Shown in pieces: positions 34,162-42,630 of a DNA stretch of 64,000 nt (the stretch's first letter is position 1; every line of letters begins with the position of its first letter). Location: NCBI GenBank assembly GCA_003240755.1, contig QFNF01000003.1, positions 62,001 through 126,000 on the forward strand. The letters run 5' to 3'. The position numbers were made by a program, and so were the translations under genes. Below the pieces are notes generated by a model. The model saw only the letters and a program-made list of their open reading frames with translations, was not told where the DNA came from and searched no databases. The stretch comes from Sphingomonas hengshuiensis. GTDB lineage: Bacteria; Pseudomonadota; Alphaproteobacteria; Sphingomonadales; Sphingomonadaceae.

Positions 34162-35454
34162 ATGACCGGCGACAGCCGCACGAATATGCCGCGCCTAGCG
34201 CTGCATGTGCCCGAACCCAAATTCCGTCCCGGCGATGCGGTGGACTTCACCGACGTCGCCGTGCCGCCGGCGGGCGCGCAGCCCCGGCCCGACACCACCG
34301 CCGCGCCCGACAGCTTTCACGACCTGTCCTATACGCTGGTGCGTGTCCTCGACGAACAGGGGCAGGCGGTCGGCCCGTGGAACCCGCGGCTCGACCCCGA
34401 AACGCTGCGGCAGATGTTGCGACATATGGCGATGGTCCGCGCGTTCGACGAACGCATGTTCCGCGCGCAGCGACAGGGCAAGACCAGCTTCTACATGAAA
34501 TGCACCGGCGAGGAGGCGATCGCGGTGGCCGGCACCATGGCGCTCGACCGCGACGACATGACCTTTCCCAGCTACCGCCAGCAGGGCATCCTGATCGCAC
34601 GCGACTACCCGATCGTCGAGATGATGAACCAGATCTACTCGAACCGGGGCGACAAGCTGCAGGGCAAGCAGTTGCCGATCATGTATTCGTCGAAGGATTT
34701 CGGCTTCTTTTCGATCTCGGGCAACCTGACCACGCAATATCCCCAGGCGGTCGGCTGGGCGATGGCATCGGCGTCGAGGGGCGATACGCGGATCGCGGCG
34801 ACATGGTGCGGGGAGGGGAGCACGGCCGAGGGCGACTTCCATTCGGCGCTGACCTTCGCCACTGTCTATCGTGCACCGGTGATCTTCAACGTCGTCAACA
34901 ACCAATGGGCGATCAGCAGCTTTTCGGGCTTTGCCGGGGCGGAGGCGACGACCTTCGCCGCGCGGGCGATCGGCTATGGCATCGCCGGGTTGCGGGTCGA
35001 CGGCAACGACGCGCTGGCGGTCTATGCCGCGACCGCCTGGGCGGCGGAGCGGGCGCGGACCAATCAGGGACCGACGCTGATCGAGCATTTCACCTATCGC
35101 GCCGAGGGCCATTCGACGTCGGACGATCCGTCGCAATATCGCTCGGCGGGCGAACCGACCGCATGGCCTCTGGGCGATCCGGTCGCGCGGTTGAAGGGGC
35201 ACCTGGTCGCGATCGGCGAGTGGGACGACGAACGCCACGCGGCGATGGACCGCGAAGTCGCCGAACAGGTCCGTGCCGCGCAGAAGACGGCGGAGGCCAA
35301 CGGGATTCTCGGCCACGGGCTGCACCAACCGCTCGATACGCTGTTCGACGGCGTGTTCGAGGAGATGCCGTGGCACCTGCGCGAACAGCAGGCGCAGATG
35401 GTAGCCGAGGAGGAAGCCTCCGGCCGGCCGTGGGCACGCAAGGAGGGCCACTGA
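34162..35454 (+). CDS. bkdA1: branched-chain 2-oxoacid dehydrogenase E1 component, alpha subunit
   Basis: A 430-residue subunit of the complex that oxidatively decarboxylates the 2-oxo acids of valine, leucine and isoleucine. The thiamine-diphosphate motif starts at GEGSTAEGDFHSALTFA and ends with NNQWAIS. The phosphorylation-loop region follows (TYRAEGHSTSDDPSQYR), with the SDD typical of branched-chain rather than pyruvate E1 alpha. The N-terminal extension (PKFRPGDAVDFTDV) is also typical of bacterial BkdA1. The E1 beta gene begins 1 bp after its stop. Confidence 0.95.
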   Translation: MTGDSRTNMPRLALHVPEPKFRPGDAVDFTDVAVPPAGAQPRPDTTAAPDSFHDLSYTLVRVLDEQGQAVGPWNPRLDPETLRQMLRHMAMVRAFDERMFRAQRQGKTSFYMKCTGEEAIAVAGTMALDRDDMTFPSYRQQGILIARDYPIVEMMNQIYSNRGDKLQGKQLPIMYSSKDFGFFSISGNLTTQYPQAVGWAMASASRGDTRIAATWCGEGSTAEGDFHSALTFATVYRAPVIFNVVNNQWAISSFSGFAGAEATTFAARAIGYGIAGLRVDGNDALAVYAATAWAAERARTNQGPTLIEHFTYRAEGHSTSDDPSQYRSAGEPTAWPLGDPVARLKGHLVAIGEWDDERHAAMDREVAEQVRAAQKTAEANGILGHGLHQPLDTLFDGVFEEMPWHLREQQAQMVAEEEASGRPWARKEGH

Positions 35455-35455
35455 C

Positions 35456-36469
35456 ATGGCGCGGATGAACATGATCCAGGCGATCAATTCCGCGATGGAC
35501 GTGGTGATGGATCGCGACCCGAGCGTGATCGTGATGGGCGAGGATGTCGGCTATTTCGGCGGCGTGTTCCGCGCCACCGCCGGGCTCCAGTCCAAATACG
35601 GCAAGACGCGCGTATTCGACACGCCGATCACCGAATGCGGCATCATCGGGGTTTCGGTCGGCATGGCTGCCTATGGCCTGCGTCCGGTGCCGGAAATCCA
35701 GTTCGCCGACTATATCTATCCCGCGCTCGACCAGTTGGTCAGCGAGGCGGCACGGCTGCGCTATCGCTCGGCCGGCGACTTCACCGCGCCGATCACCGTG
35801 CGTTCGCCCTTTGGCGGCGGCATCTTCGGTGGGCAGACGCACAGCCAGTCGCCCGAAGGCATCTTCACCCATGTTTCGGGTATCAAGACCGTGATCCCGT
35901 CGACGCCGTACGACGCCAAGGGGCTGCTGATCGCGGCGATCGAGGACAATGACCCGGTCCTCTTCTTCGAACCCAAGCGCATCTATAACGGCCCGTTCGA
36001 CGGCAACTGGGACAAACCGGCGCAGAACTGGTCGAAGCATCCCGGCGGGGAAGTGCCCGAGGACTATTATCGCATCGAACTGGGCAAGGCGAAGGTCGTG
36101 CGTGCAGGCGCGGACCTGACCATCCTCGCCTATGGCACGATGGTCCATGTCGCGCAGGCAACGGTGGAAGCTGCCGGGGTCGATGCCGAAATCCTCGACC
36201 TGCGCACGCTGGTCCCGCTCGACATCGATGCGATCGAGGCGTCGGTGAAGAAGACCGGCCGCTGCATGATCGTACATGAAGCGACGCGGACGGGCGGCTT
36301 CGGCGCCGAATTGTCGGCACTGGTACAGGAACGCTGCTTCCACCATCTCGAAGCGCCGATCGAGCGCGTGACCGGCTTCGACACGCCGTATCCGCACAGC
36401 CTCGAATGGGCGTATTTCCCGGGGCCGGTCCGTATCGGACAGGCGCTCAAGAAGATCATGCAGGACTGA
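35456..36469 (+). CDS. bkdA2: branched-chain 2-oxoacid dehydrogenase E1 component, beta subunit
   Basis: A 337-residue transketolase-like beta subunit that forms the E1 heterotetramer with BkdA1. It opens with MNMIQAINSAMDVVMDRDPS, then VMGEDVGYFGGVFRAT, FDTPITECGIIGVSVGMA, PEIQFADYIYPALDQLVSE, and in the C-terminal domain AEILDLRTLVPLD-type (VDAEILDLRTLVPLDIDAIE) and HEATRTGGFGAEL. Length matches the family. The E2 gene starts 5 bp downstream, so the three genes form one operon. Confidence 0.96.
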   Translation: MARMNMIQAINSAMDVVMDRDPSVIVMGEDVGYFGGVFRATAGLQSKYGKTRVFDTPITECGIIGVSVGMAAYGLRPVPEIQFADYIYPALDQLVSEAARLRYRSAGDFTAPITVRSPFGGGIFGGQTHSQSPEGIFTHVSGIKTVIPSTPYDAKGLLIAAIEDNDPVLFFEPKRIYNGPFDGNWDKPAQNWSKHPGGEVPEDYYRIELGKAKVVRAGADLTILAYGTMVHVAQATVEAAGVDAEILDLRTLVPLDIDAIEASVKKTGRCMIVHEATRTGGFGAELSALVQERCFHHLEAPIERVTGFDTPYPHSLEWAYFPGPVRIGQALKKIMQD

Positions 36470-36474
36470 CCGCC

Positions 36475-37824
36475 ATGGCACGTTTCTCTTTCCGCCTGCC
36501 CGATATCGGCGAAGGCATCTCCGAGGCCGAGATCGTCGCATGGCATGTGGCCGTCGGCGACCGCGTCGAGGAAGATGGCCGCCTCGCCGACATGATGACC
36601 GACAAGGCGACGGTCGAAATGGAGAGCCCTGTCGCGGGCACCGTGGTCGAACTGGCGGGCGAGCCGGGCGATCAGGTCGCGATCGGCGCAACCCTGGTCG
36701 TAATCGAGACCGAGGGCGAAGTCGTGCAACCGGCCGAGCCGGAGCGGGTCGAGGCGGAAAATCCGGGGGTTGAGGAGGTCGCAACTTCGCCAGTAGCGGA
36801 ACGGCAAGATCCTCCCCGGGCCGGGGAGGGGGACCAGCCGCAGGCTGGTGGAGGGGGAGCGCCGCTGGACGCAACGCCCGCCGATGTTCCGCAGGAGGCC
36901 GCCCCCCTCCACCGTCCTGCGGACGGTTCCCTTCCCCGTGCCGGGGAGGATCGGGTGTTGGCATCTCCGGCCGTTCGCCAACGTGCCAAGGACCTGGGCA
37001 TCGACCTGTCCGCCGTCCATCACGACGGCCCGCACATCCGGCACGGCGACCTCGACGCCTATCTCCGCTACGGCAGCGCGCAGGGCTATCGCGCCCCGCA
37101 TGCATCGCGAGCCCGCCCGGACGAAACCGTCAAGGTCATCGGGATGCGCCGCCGCATCGCCGAGAACATGGCGGCGGCCAAGCGCCACATCCCGCACTTC
37201 ACCTATGTCGAGGAAATCGACGTCACCGCGCTGGAGGCGATGCGTGCCGACCTGAATGCGGCGCGGGGTGAGCGGCCGAAGCTGACGATGCTCCCGCTGC
37301 TGATCGTCGCGATCTGCCGCACGCTGCCCGACTTCCCGATGCTCAACGCCCGCTATGACGATGACGCCGGGGTCGTCACCCGTTTCGGTCGCGTGCATCT
37401 GGGGATGGCAGCACAGACCGAAGCCGGGTTGATGGTCCCGGTGATCCGCGATGCGCAGGACATGAACCCGTGGCAGCTCGCCGCCGAGATCGTCCGGCTG
37501 GCCGACGCCGCGCGCACGGGCAAGGCGAAGTCGGAGGAACTGTCGGGCGGGACGATCACCGTCACCTCGCTGGGCCCGCTGGGCGGGATCGCCACCACGC
37601 CGGTCATCAACCGGCCCGAAGTCGCGATCATCGGCCCGAACCGCATCGTCGAGCGTCCGGTGTTCCGCGCGCGCGCGGACGGCGGCGAGGAGATCGTCAA
37701 GGCCAAGCTGATGAACCTGTCGATCAGTTGCGACCACCGCGTCGTCGATGGTCATGACGCCGCCAGCTATGTTCAGGCGTTGAAGCGGCTGATCGAAACG
37801 CCGGTGCTGCTGTTCGCCGACTGA
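36475..37824 (+). CDS. bkdB: branched-chain 2-oxoacid dehydrogenase E2 (dihydrolipoyl acyltransferase)
   Basis: A 449-residue core enzyme of the complex. The lipoyl domain (residues 1-80) has the lipoylated Lys in MMTDKATVEMES. The E1/E3-binding domain is near residues 163-200 (LASPAVRQRAKDLGIDLSAVH). The catalytic acyltransferase domain ends with SCDHRVVDGHDAASYVQ, which carries the active-site His and Asp. The linker between the first two domains (about residues 112-160) is encoded by a 145-bp palindromic repeat also found between genes elsewhere. The linker is therefore unusually Pro/Gly/Ala-rich (DPPRAGEGDQPQAGGGGAPL and on). No E3 gene follows; lipoamide dehydrogenase must be supplied from elsewhere. 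Confidence 0.95.
   Translation: MARFSFRLPDIGEGISEAEIVAWHVAVGDRVEEDGRLADMMTDKATVEMESPVAGTVVELAGEPGDQVAIGATLVVIETEGEVVQPAEPERVEAENPGVEEVATSPVAERQDPPRAGEGDQPQAGGGGAPLDATPADVPQEAAPLHRPADGSLPRAGEDRVLASPAVRQRAKDLGIDLSAVHHDGPHIRHGDLDAYLRYGSAQGYRAPHASRARPDETVKVIGMRRRIAENMAAAKRHIPHFTYVEEIDVTALEAMRADLNAARGERPKLTMLPLLIVAICRTLPDFPMLNARYDDDAGVVTRFGRVHLGMAAQTEAGLMVPVIRDAQDMNPWQLAAEIVRLADAARTGKAKSEELSGGTITVTSLGPLGGIATTPVINRPEVAIIGPNRIVERPVFRARADGGEEIVKAKLMNLSISCDHRVVDGHDAASYVQALKRLIETPVLLFAD
36808..36952. repeat. palindromic repeat copy 1, in frame inside bkdB
   Basis: The 145-bp element begins GATCCTCCCC and ends with its reverse complement GGGGAGGATC. Internally it has GGGGAGGGGGACC, GGTGGAGGGGG, CCCCCCTCCACC and a variant of the GGTCCCCTTCCCC arm, in the same order as the copies at 47146 and 51946. 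It is read without stop codons as part of the E2 linker. Confidence 0.85.
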
Positions 37825-37885
37825 CCCGCCGGTCAGCATCGGTACAGCCTTCCGGCGGCAGGAACGCATGTCGGGAGGCTGCAGG

Positions 37886-38602
37886 ATGATGCGACGGACG
37901 ATGATCGGGTTGATGACGGCGATGGGCGTGGCGTCGATGGCGTCGGCGCAGGCGCCGCGCGCATCGGCGGATTATGATTTCGCCTATCGCTATCCGGTGC
38001 AGGCGGCACGGATCGCCCCGCTAAAGGCTTGGCTGGATGCGGACAAGGCGCGACTGCGCGCCAAGACCGCCGCCGATGCCGCCGCGTTTCGCCGCGAGAC
38101 GAAACGCGACGGAACGCCCTTCCGCAAATACGACGCTTCGAAGGAATGGAAGGTCGTGGCGGATACGTCGCGTTTTTTGAGTTTGTCCGTCAACTTCCAT
38201 GCCTATTCGGGCGGTGCGCATGGCTCGACCGGATCGGGCGGACTGTTGTGGGACAGGCGCGTGGGCAGGCGGCTCGATCCGAAGGCGGTGTTCGTGTCCG
38301 TCGCGGCACTGCAGGCGGCAGTGACCAAACCATGGTGCGACTGGTTGCAGCGGGAGCGGGTCTGGCGGCTGGGTTCGGCCAGCACGACGGACGACATCTT
38401 CGGCAAATGTCCGGGCGTCAAGGAACTGACCGTGTTGCTGGGATCGTCGAACGGACGCGCATTCGATCGTATCGGACTGATCGCCGACCAGTATGTCGCG
38501 GGATCCTATGCCGAAGGCCAGTATGAGGCGACGCTGCCGGTAACGCCGGCGGTCCTTCGCGCCGTGAAACCGGCGTATCGCGCGGCATTTAAGGTGCGAT
38601 AG
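37886..38602 (+). CDS. secreted DUF3298/DUF4163 (RsiV-like) domain protein
   Basis: A 238-residue exported protein. The signal peptide (MMRRTMIGLMTAMGVASMASA) is followed by YDFAYRYPVQAARIAPLKAWLDA, then SLSVNFHAYSGGAHGSTGSGGLLWD, the H-x-Y-x-GGAHG pattern of DUF3298. The C-terminus has FDRIGLIADQYVAGSYAEGQYEATLPVTPA, another family stretch. The domain occurs in anti-sigma factor RsiV, where it binds lysozyme, but here no anti-sigma region is present. ATG 37886 has GGGAGG seven bases upstream; ATG 37868 is an alternative. It follows the E2 gene by 61 bp; a link to the complex is not implied. Confidence 0.82.
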   Translation: MMRRTMIGLMTAMGVASMASAQAPRASADYDFAYRYPVQAARIAPLKAWLDADKARLRAKTAADAAAFRRETKRDGTPFRKYDASKEWKVVADTSRFLSLSVNFHAYSGGAHGSTGSGGLLWDRRVGRRLDPKAVFVSVAALQAAVTKPWCDWLQRERVWRLGSASTTDDIFGKCPGVKELTVLLGSSNGRAFDRIGLIADQYVAGSYAEGQYEATLPVTPAVLRAVKPAYRAAFKVR

Positions 38603-38652
38603 GCCGGGAGTCCCGGCCGGCCGCAATCGTCACCCCGGTCGGGGCCGGGGTG
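38602..38652. terminator. two hairpins between convergent genes
   Basis: The first hairpin is GGCCGGG-AGT-CCCGGCC (38602-38618), starting at the last base of the DUF3298 stop. The second is CACCCCGG-TCGGGG-CCGGGGTG (38631-38652). The gap lies between a plus-strand gene and the minus-strand DUF885 gene ending at 38691, so the pair can terminate both directions. Confidence 0.65.
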
Positions 38653-38690
38653 GCGTCATGCAGTCGAACGACGACGGAACGCCGCTGCCC

Positions 38691-40460
38691 TCAAGCGATC
38701 GCCTCGCCAAACATCAGCGCGCGGACGAACCGCACCGGCGGCGATCCGTGCGAAATCGCGGCATTGTTGTACCGCATCAGGTCGAACCTGCCGCCTGCGC
38801 GCCGCTCGGCCTCACGGCGCATGTCCATATGCTCGCTATAGCCGACGAAATAGCTGAGCAGTTGCGTGGACCCCAGCCGTGCGCGGGTCCATTTGCCAGC
38901 GGCCTCGCGCTCCTGCTGGAACGCGCCTTCGGTCATCAGCTTCATCGCCTGTGCCTCGGTCAGCCCTTCGGTATGGATGCCGATGTCGAGGAGGGTGTTG
39001 GTGATCGAGCGCATGCGCATCTTCAACACGGTCAGCTTGAACAGGGGGTCGCCGTCGAGATAGTCGGCGTCCGCCATCAGCCGTTCGGCATAGACCGCCC
39101 AGCCTTCGACAAATGGTCCCGACGACAGCACGGCGCGCAGCACCGACCTGTTTTCATTGCTGTGCGCGATCTGGAGATAATGGCCCGGCATCGCTTCGTG
39201 GATCGACAGGTCGTGGATCATATAGTCGTTATATTCGCGCAGGAACGAGGTCGTCTGCGCCTCGGTCCAGTCCGCCGGGATCGGCGACACCGCGTAGAAG
39301 GTGCCGAGATGCTTTTCGAGCGGGCCCGGGCTGTCGCAATAGGCGACGGCGACGCCCTGCTGGAACTTCGGCATCTCGATGATCTGGACGGGGGTGGTCG
39401 GTACCCGCACCAGTCGCTTTTCGCGGACAAAGGCGGTCGCGGTTTCCAGCGTGGAGCGCGCCTTGGCCATCACCTGCGACCGGGTCGGGCGACGGGCATA
39501 GCTCATTTCGAGCGCTGCCTCGATCGCGCGTTGCTGTTGTGCCGGGGTGGGCCTCGCCGGCGTCGGCACCGCGCCGGGCCGGCCGCGCAGGACCAGCCGC
39601 GCAAGCTGGTACATCTCGGTCCGGGTGTCGGCCGCGGCGCGGACCGCGCGTGCCTTGATCTCGGCACGCGACAGCGGCGAGAGGAGCGCGAACTTCACCT
39701 TCTGGTCATAGAGTTCGGCGCCCAGGCGGAAATCGCCGCTGGCGGCCGGAACCAGCACCGTGTCGAGCCAGCGCTGCTGTTCGGCGGTCGCGTCGCGCAG
39801 CGTCGCCACCGCCCGGTCGAACCGGGTGCGGTCGCCGCGCGACAGCGTACCCTTGTGGGGGGCGAGCATCGTGTCGACGATCTGGAGGATGCCGGCATTC
39901 TGTTTGGCGACGGTGGTCGCATAGATGGCGGGGACGCGCGCCGGAACGATGCTCTCGCGCATCTGCGCGAACATCGCCGGCACCGCCTCCATCCGCCTCG
40001 TCGCCGATCGCAGCCGCTGCGGCCACGGCGCGAAGTCGCGCGCCGCCAGCGCATAGAGTCCGCCGGAGATCGTCGCTGCCGCCCCCTGCGGGTCCCACGC
40101 GAACGGTTGCAGGACCTCGAGCGTCCAAAGCTGATAGCGAAGTTCGTTGTCGAGCAGCGCGGCATCGACCTGATCGTCGCGCGACAGCGTGGTGCGCGGG
40201 ATCGCGGACAGTTCGGCAAGCGTCGCGCGCAGGAATTCGGCGTCGCGCGCGCGCCCGGCGGCCGACAGATCCTCGACCCGGTCGTCATGGGCGTGATTGC
40301 CGAGCGCGGTGGCATAGCCCGGATGCAGCCGCGCCATGCCGTCGAGATAGCGTTTCGACAGCCGCGCGAAGTCGCCCGCCGGTCCGCTCTGCGCGAGCGC
40401 CGGAAAACTGCCGGCGAGCGGCGCGAGCGCCATCAGCGCGACGAAATGGCGACGGTACAT
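38691..40460 (-). CDS. DUF885 domain-containing protein, exported, peptidase-like
   Basis: A 589-residue protein with an N-terminal signal peptide (YRRHFVALMALAPLAGSFPALA). The DUF885 body includes HEAMPGHYLQIAHSNEN, a HExxxGH-like motif that suggests a zinc-dependent peptidase; YDQKVKFALLSPLSRAEIKARA and EGWAVYAERLMAD (with the expected third-ligand Glu) fit. The C-terminal SYFVGYSEHMDMRREAERRAGGRF is characteristic. Members are commonly annotated as hypothetical or as peptidases with little biochemistry. It is monocistronic by context: hairpins precede its stop and 62 bp separate it from the glycosylase gene. Confidence 0.9.
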   Translation of the reverse strand: MYRRHFVALMALAPLAGSFPALAQSGPAGDFARLSKRYLDGMARLHPGYATALGNHAHDDRVEDLSAAGRARDAEFLRATLAELSAIPRTTLSRDDQVDAALLDNELRYQLWTLEVLQPFAWDPQGAAATISGGLYALAARDFAPWPQRLRSATRRMEAVPAMFAQMRESIVPARVPAIYATTVAKQNAGILQIVDTMLAPHKGTLSRGDRTRFDRAVATLRDATAEQQRWLDTVLVPAASGDFRLGAELYDQKVKFALLSPLSRAEIKARAVRAAADTRTEMYQLARLVLRGRPGAVPTPARPTPAQQQRAIEAALEMSYARRPTRSQVMAKARSTLETATAFVREKRLVRVPTTPVQIIEMPKFQQGVAVAYCDSPGPLEKHLGTFYAVSPIPADWTEAQTTSFLREYNDYMIHDLSIHEAMPGHYLQIAHSNENRSVLRAVLSSGPFVEGWAVYAERLMADADYLDGDPLFKLTVLKMRMRSITNTLLDIGIHTEGLTEAQAMKLMTEGAFQQEREAAGKWTRARLGSTQLLSYFVGYSEHMDMRREAERRAGGRFDLMRYNNAAISHGSPPVRFVRALMFGEAIA

Positions 40461-40522
40461 CGATATCCCCCTGAAATCCCGACGTCCACGCTATCGCGCG
40501 ACCCGCGCCGGACAAAGGGGAA

Positions 40523-41188
40523 TCAGCGGCCGCCCCGCAGTTCGATCGCGCGGGCAAAGACGGCGGCGAACATCTCCGGCGTCAACCGCCCGGTATTCTG
40601 GTTGTAGCGCGAGCAATGATAGCTATCGAGCAGCACCTGCCCGCCCGGCATGACGTGTTCGGCGAGATGGGCGAACCGGGCCTTGGGCAGCCGCCCGCCC
40701 AGCACCTTCACCGCCGACTGGTGCGCGATCGCGCCCAGCGCGACGACGACGCGCAGCGACGGCATCGCCGCCAGATCGGCATCGAGGAACGGGCGGCAGG
40801 TGCGGATTTCCTCGGGCGTCGGCTTGTTCTCCGGCGGCAGGCAGCGCACCGCGTTGACGATGGCGATCCCGCTCGGCACCGGCGCATCGTCGACCTTTCC
40901 GCTATAGCTGCCCCCGGCCAGCCCGGCGGCGATCAGCGTGTCCCAGAATAGCGGCCCCGACCGGTCGCCGGTGAACGGCCGGCCGGTGCGGTTGGCCCCT
41001 TGCAGCCCCGGCGCCAGCCCGACGATCGCCAGCCATGGATCGGCATCGGCGAGCGGCGCGACCGGCGCATTCCACCAGCCGGGATGCTCGCCGCGCAGGT
41101 GTTCGCGCAGGGACACGAGGCGCGGGCAGCGCGGACAGTCGCGCGGCGGTTCGGCGGCGGGGGCGGCGTCGAGGGTGGCGGTTTCCAT
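40523..41188 (-). CDS. uracil-DNA glycosylase, family 5 (UDGb)
   Basis: A 221-residue DNA repair enzyme that removes uracil and possibly other deaminated bases. The active-site motif GLAPGLQGANRTGRPFTGD is that of family 5, which lacks the Asp/Asn of family 1. The [4Fe-4S] cysteines are present in CPRCPRL near residue 18 and in further cysteines downstream (NAVRCLPP, RTCRPFL). DSYHCSRYNQNTGRLT corresponds to the conserved HPS-region motif of the family. It diverges from folK with only 22 bp between the starts, so promoters overlap the genes. Confidence 0.9.
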   Translation of the reverse strand: METATLDAAPAAEPPRDCPRCPRLVSLREHLRGEHPGWWNAPVAPLADADPWLAIVGLAPGLQGANRTGRPFTGDRSGPLFWDTLIAAGLAGGSYSGKVDDAPVPSGIAIVNAVRCLPPENKPTPEEIRTCRPFLDADLAAMPSLRVVVALGAIAHQSAVKVLGGRLPKARFAHLAEHVMPGGQVLLDSYHCSRYNQNTGRLTPEMFAAVFARAIELRGGR

Positions 41189-41210
41189 CGCCAGCCGATA
41201 GGCGCAGGCG

Positions 41211-41687
41211 ATGACGAGCTCAACCTATGCGATCGCGATCGGCTCCAATCGGCGTGGGCGGCATGGTGGCCCGGTCGCGGAGGTCCGCGCCGCGATCGCC
41301 ACGTTGGCGGGCGTACACGCGGTCGCGCCGATCATGGCCAGCGCACCGCTGGGGCCGTCGCTGCGGCGCTATGCCAATACGGTCGTACTGCTCGACAGCG
41401 ACCTGTCACCGCTCGAGCTGCTGGCGCAGCTCAAGGCGATCGAGCGCGGCTTCGGCCGGCGACGCGGGCGCCGCTGGGGATCGCGCGTGATCGACCTCGA
41501 CATCGTATTGTGGTCGGGGGGCAGTTGGTACGGCCGTGGCCTGTGCGTCCCGCATGTCGCGTTCCGCGACCGCGATTTCGTGCTGCGACCCCTGTGCCGG
41601 ATCGCGCCGGCATGGCGCGATCCGGTCGGCGGCCGGACGATCCGCCAACTGCACCAACTGGTTGACCGCGCCCGTCCGCGTGACTAG
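41211..41687 (+). CDS. folK: 2-amino-4-hydroxy-6-hydroxymethyldihydropteridine diphosphokinase
   Basis: A 158-residue pyrophosphokinase of folate synthesis, transferring diphosphate from ATP to the pterin. Motifs are AIGSNRRG near the start (substrate pocket), APLGPSLRRYANTVV, and the loop-forming RRRGRRWGSRVIDLDIVLW, with the two Asp of D-L-D binding magnesium. Then VPHVAFRDRDFVLRPL follows the HPRL...RxFVLxPL family pattern. The length is normal. The tRNA-Lys gene begins 15 bp downstream. folP, the next enzyme of the pathway, is in the same window at 53376-54452. Confidence 0.95.
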   Translation: MTSSTYAIAIGSNRRGRHGGPVAEVRAAIATLAGVHAVAPIMASAPLGPSLRRYANTVVLLDSDLSPLELLAQLKAIERGFGRRRGRRWGSRVIDLDIVLWSGGSWYGRGLCVPHVAFRDRDFVLRPLCRIAPAWRDPVGGRTIRQLHQLVDRARPRD

Positions 41688-41702
41688 GGGCGGGGGCTTC
41701 GT

Positions 41703-41778
<76 letters not shown>

Positions 41779-41871
41779 TTTCCGCACCGCCGGGATCCTT
41801 CCGAAGAAGCGTCGCCCGGCCGCCGCGGCATGCCGTTCGCACCGTTCCGGCGGCAGGGGTATCCAAGCCAG

Positions 41872-42597
41872 ATGTCGCCCGCGTTCCGCCCCGAACCCCG
41901 CCCCCGCCACCGCCAGCCATGGAGGATCGTCGGCGTCGCCGCGATCGTCGGCGCGCTGTCGCTGCTGTTCGTGCTGGCCCGGCGGGTGGCGCGGGGCGAC
42001 AGCTTTGCGCTGGACCAGCGGTTGCTGCTGGCGTTGCGCGGGATCGACGGCGCGCCGGTCGGATCGGAGCGGTTCACGTCGATGGTGCGCGACGTGACGG
42101 CGCTGGGCAGTACCACCGTGCTGACCATCGTCGTGGCGTTCGCCGCGCTGCTGCTCGCCAGCGCCGGACGGTGGCGGACCGGCGCACTGGTCGCGATCGC
42201 CTGCGCCGGCGGGAGCTGGGCCAACATGCTGTTCAAACAGGCGGTCGCGCGCACCAGGCCCGATCTGGTCCCGCATCTGATGGCGGAGACGTCGAACAGT
42301 TTCCCGAGCGGTCATGCCGCCAATTCCGCGATCGTGTACCTGACGCTGGCGACACTGGCATGGCCATTGCTGCGCCACCCGGCGGCACGCGGCTTCGCGG
42401 TCGCCGCCGCCGCGCTGCTGGTCGTCGCGATCGGGGTGAGCCGGGTCTATCTGGGCGTGCACTGGCCGAGCGACGTGCTGGCCGGATGGCTGTTCGGGGC
42501 GCTGTGGGCGCTCGGCTGGTGGCGGATCGAGCGCAGGGTGCTGGGCGAGCGCCGGGGCCGGCGGCGGTGTCCGGCGACGACGGGTTCGGCGGGATAG
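41872..42597 (+). CDS. PAP2-family phosphatase (membrane)
   Basis: A 241-residue membrane protein with about six transmembrane segments. The three catalytic motifs of the PAP2/acid phosphatase superfamily are visible: KQAVARTRPDLV (K-x6-RP), FPSGHAANSA (PSGH) and SRVYLGVHWPSDVLAG (SR-x5-H-x3-D). Such enzymes dephosphorylate phosphatidate, undecaprenyl diphosphate or lipid A-linked substrates. I chose ATG 41872; an in-frame ATG at 41830 is possible and neither has a strong ribosome site. It converges with the RNase III gene after 33 bp. Confidence 0.93.
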   Translation: MSPAFRPEPRPRHRQPWRIVGVAAIVGALSLLFVLARRVARGDSFALDQRLLLALRGIDGAPVGSERFTSMVRDVTALGSTTVLTIVVAFAALLLASAGRWRTGALVAIACAGGSWANMLFKQAVARTRPDLVPHLMAETSNSFPSGHAANSAIVYLTLATLAWPLLRHPAARGFAVAAAALLVVAIGVSRVYLGVHWPSDVLAGWLFGALWALGWWRIERRVLGERRGRRRCPATTGSAG

Positions 42598-42630
42598 GCG
42601 GCACGGGCGGCACAGGCCGCGCCCGCGCCG

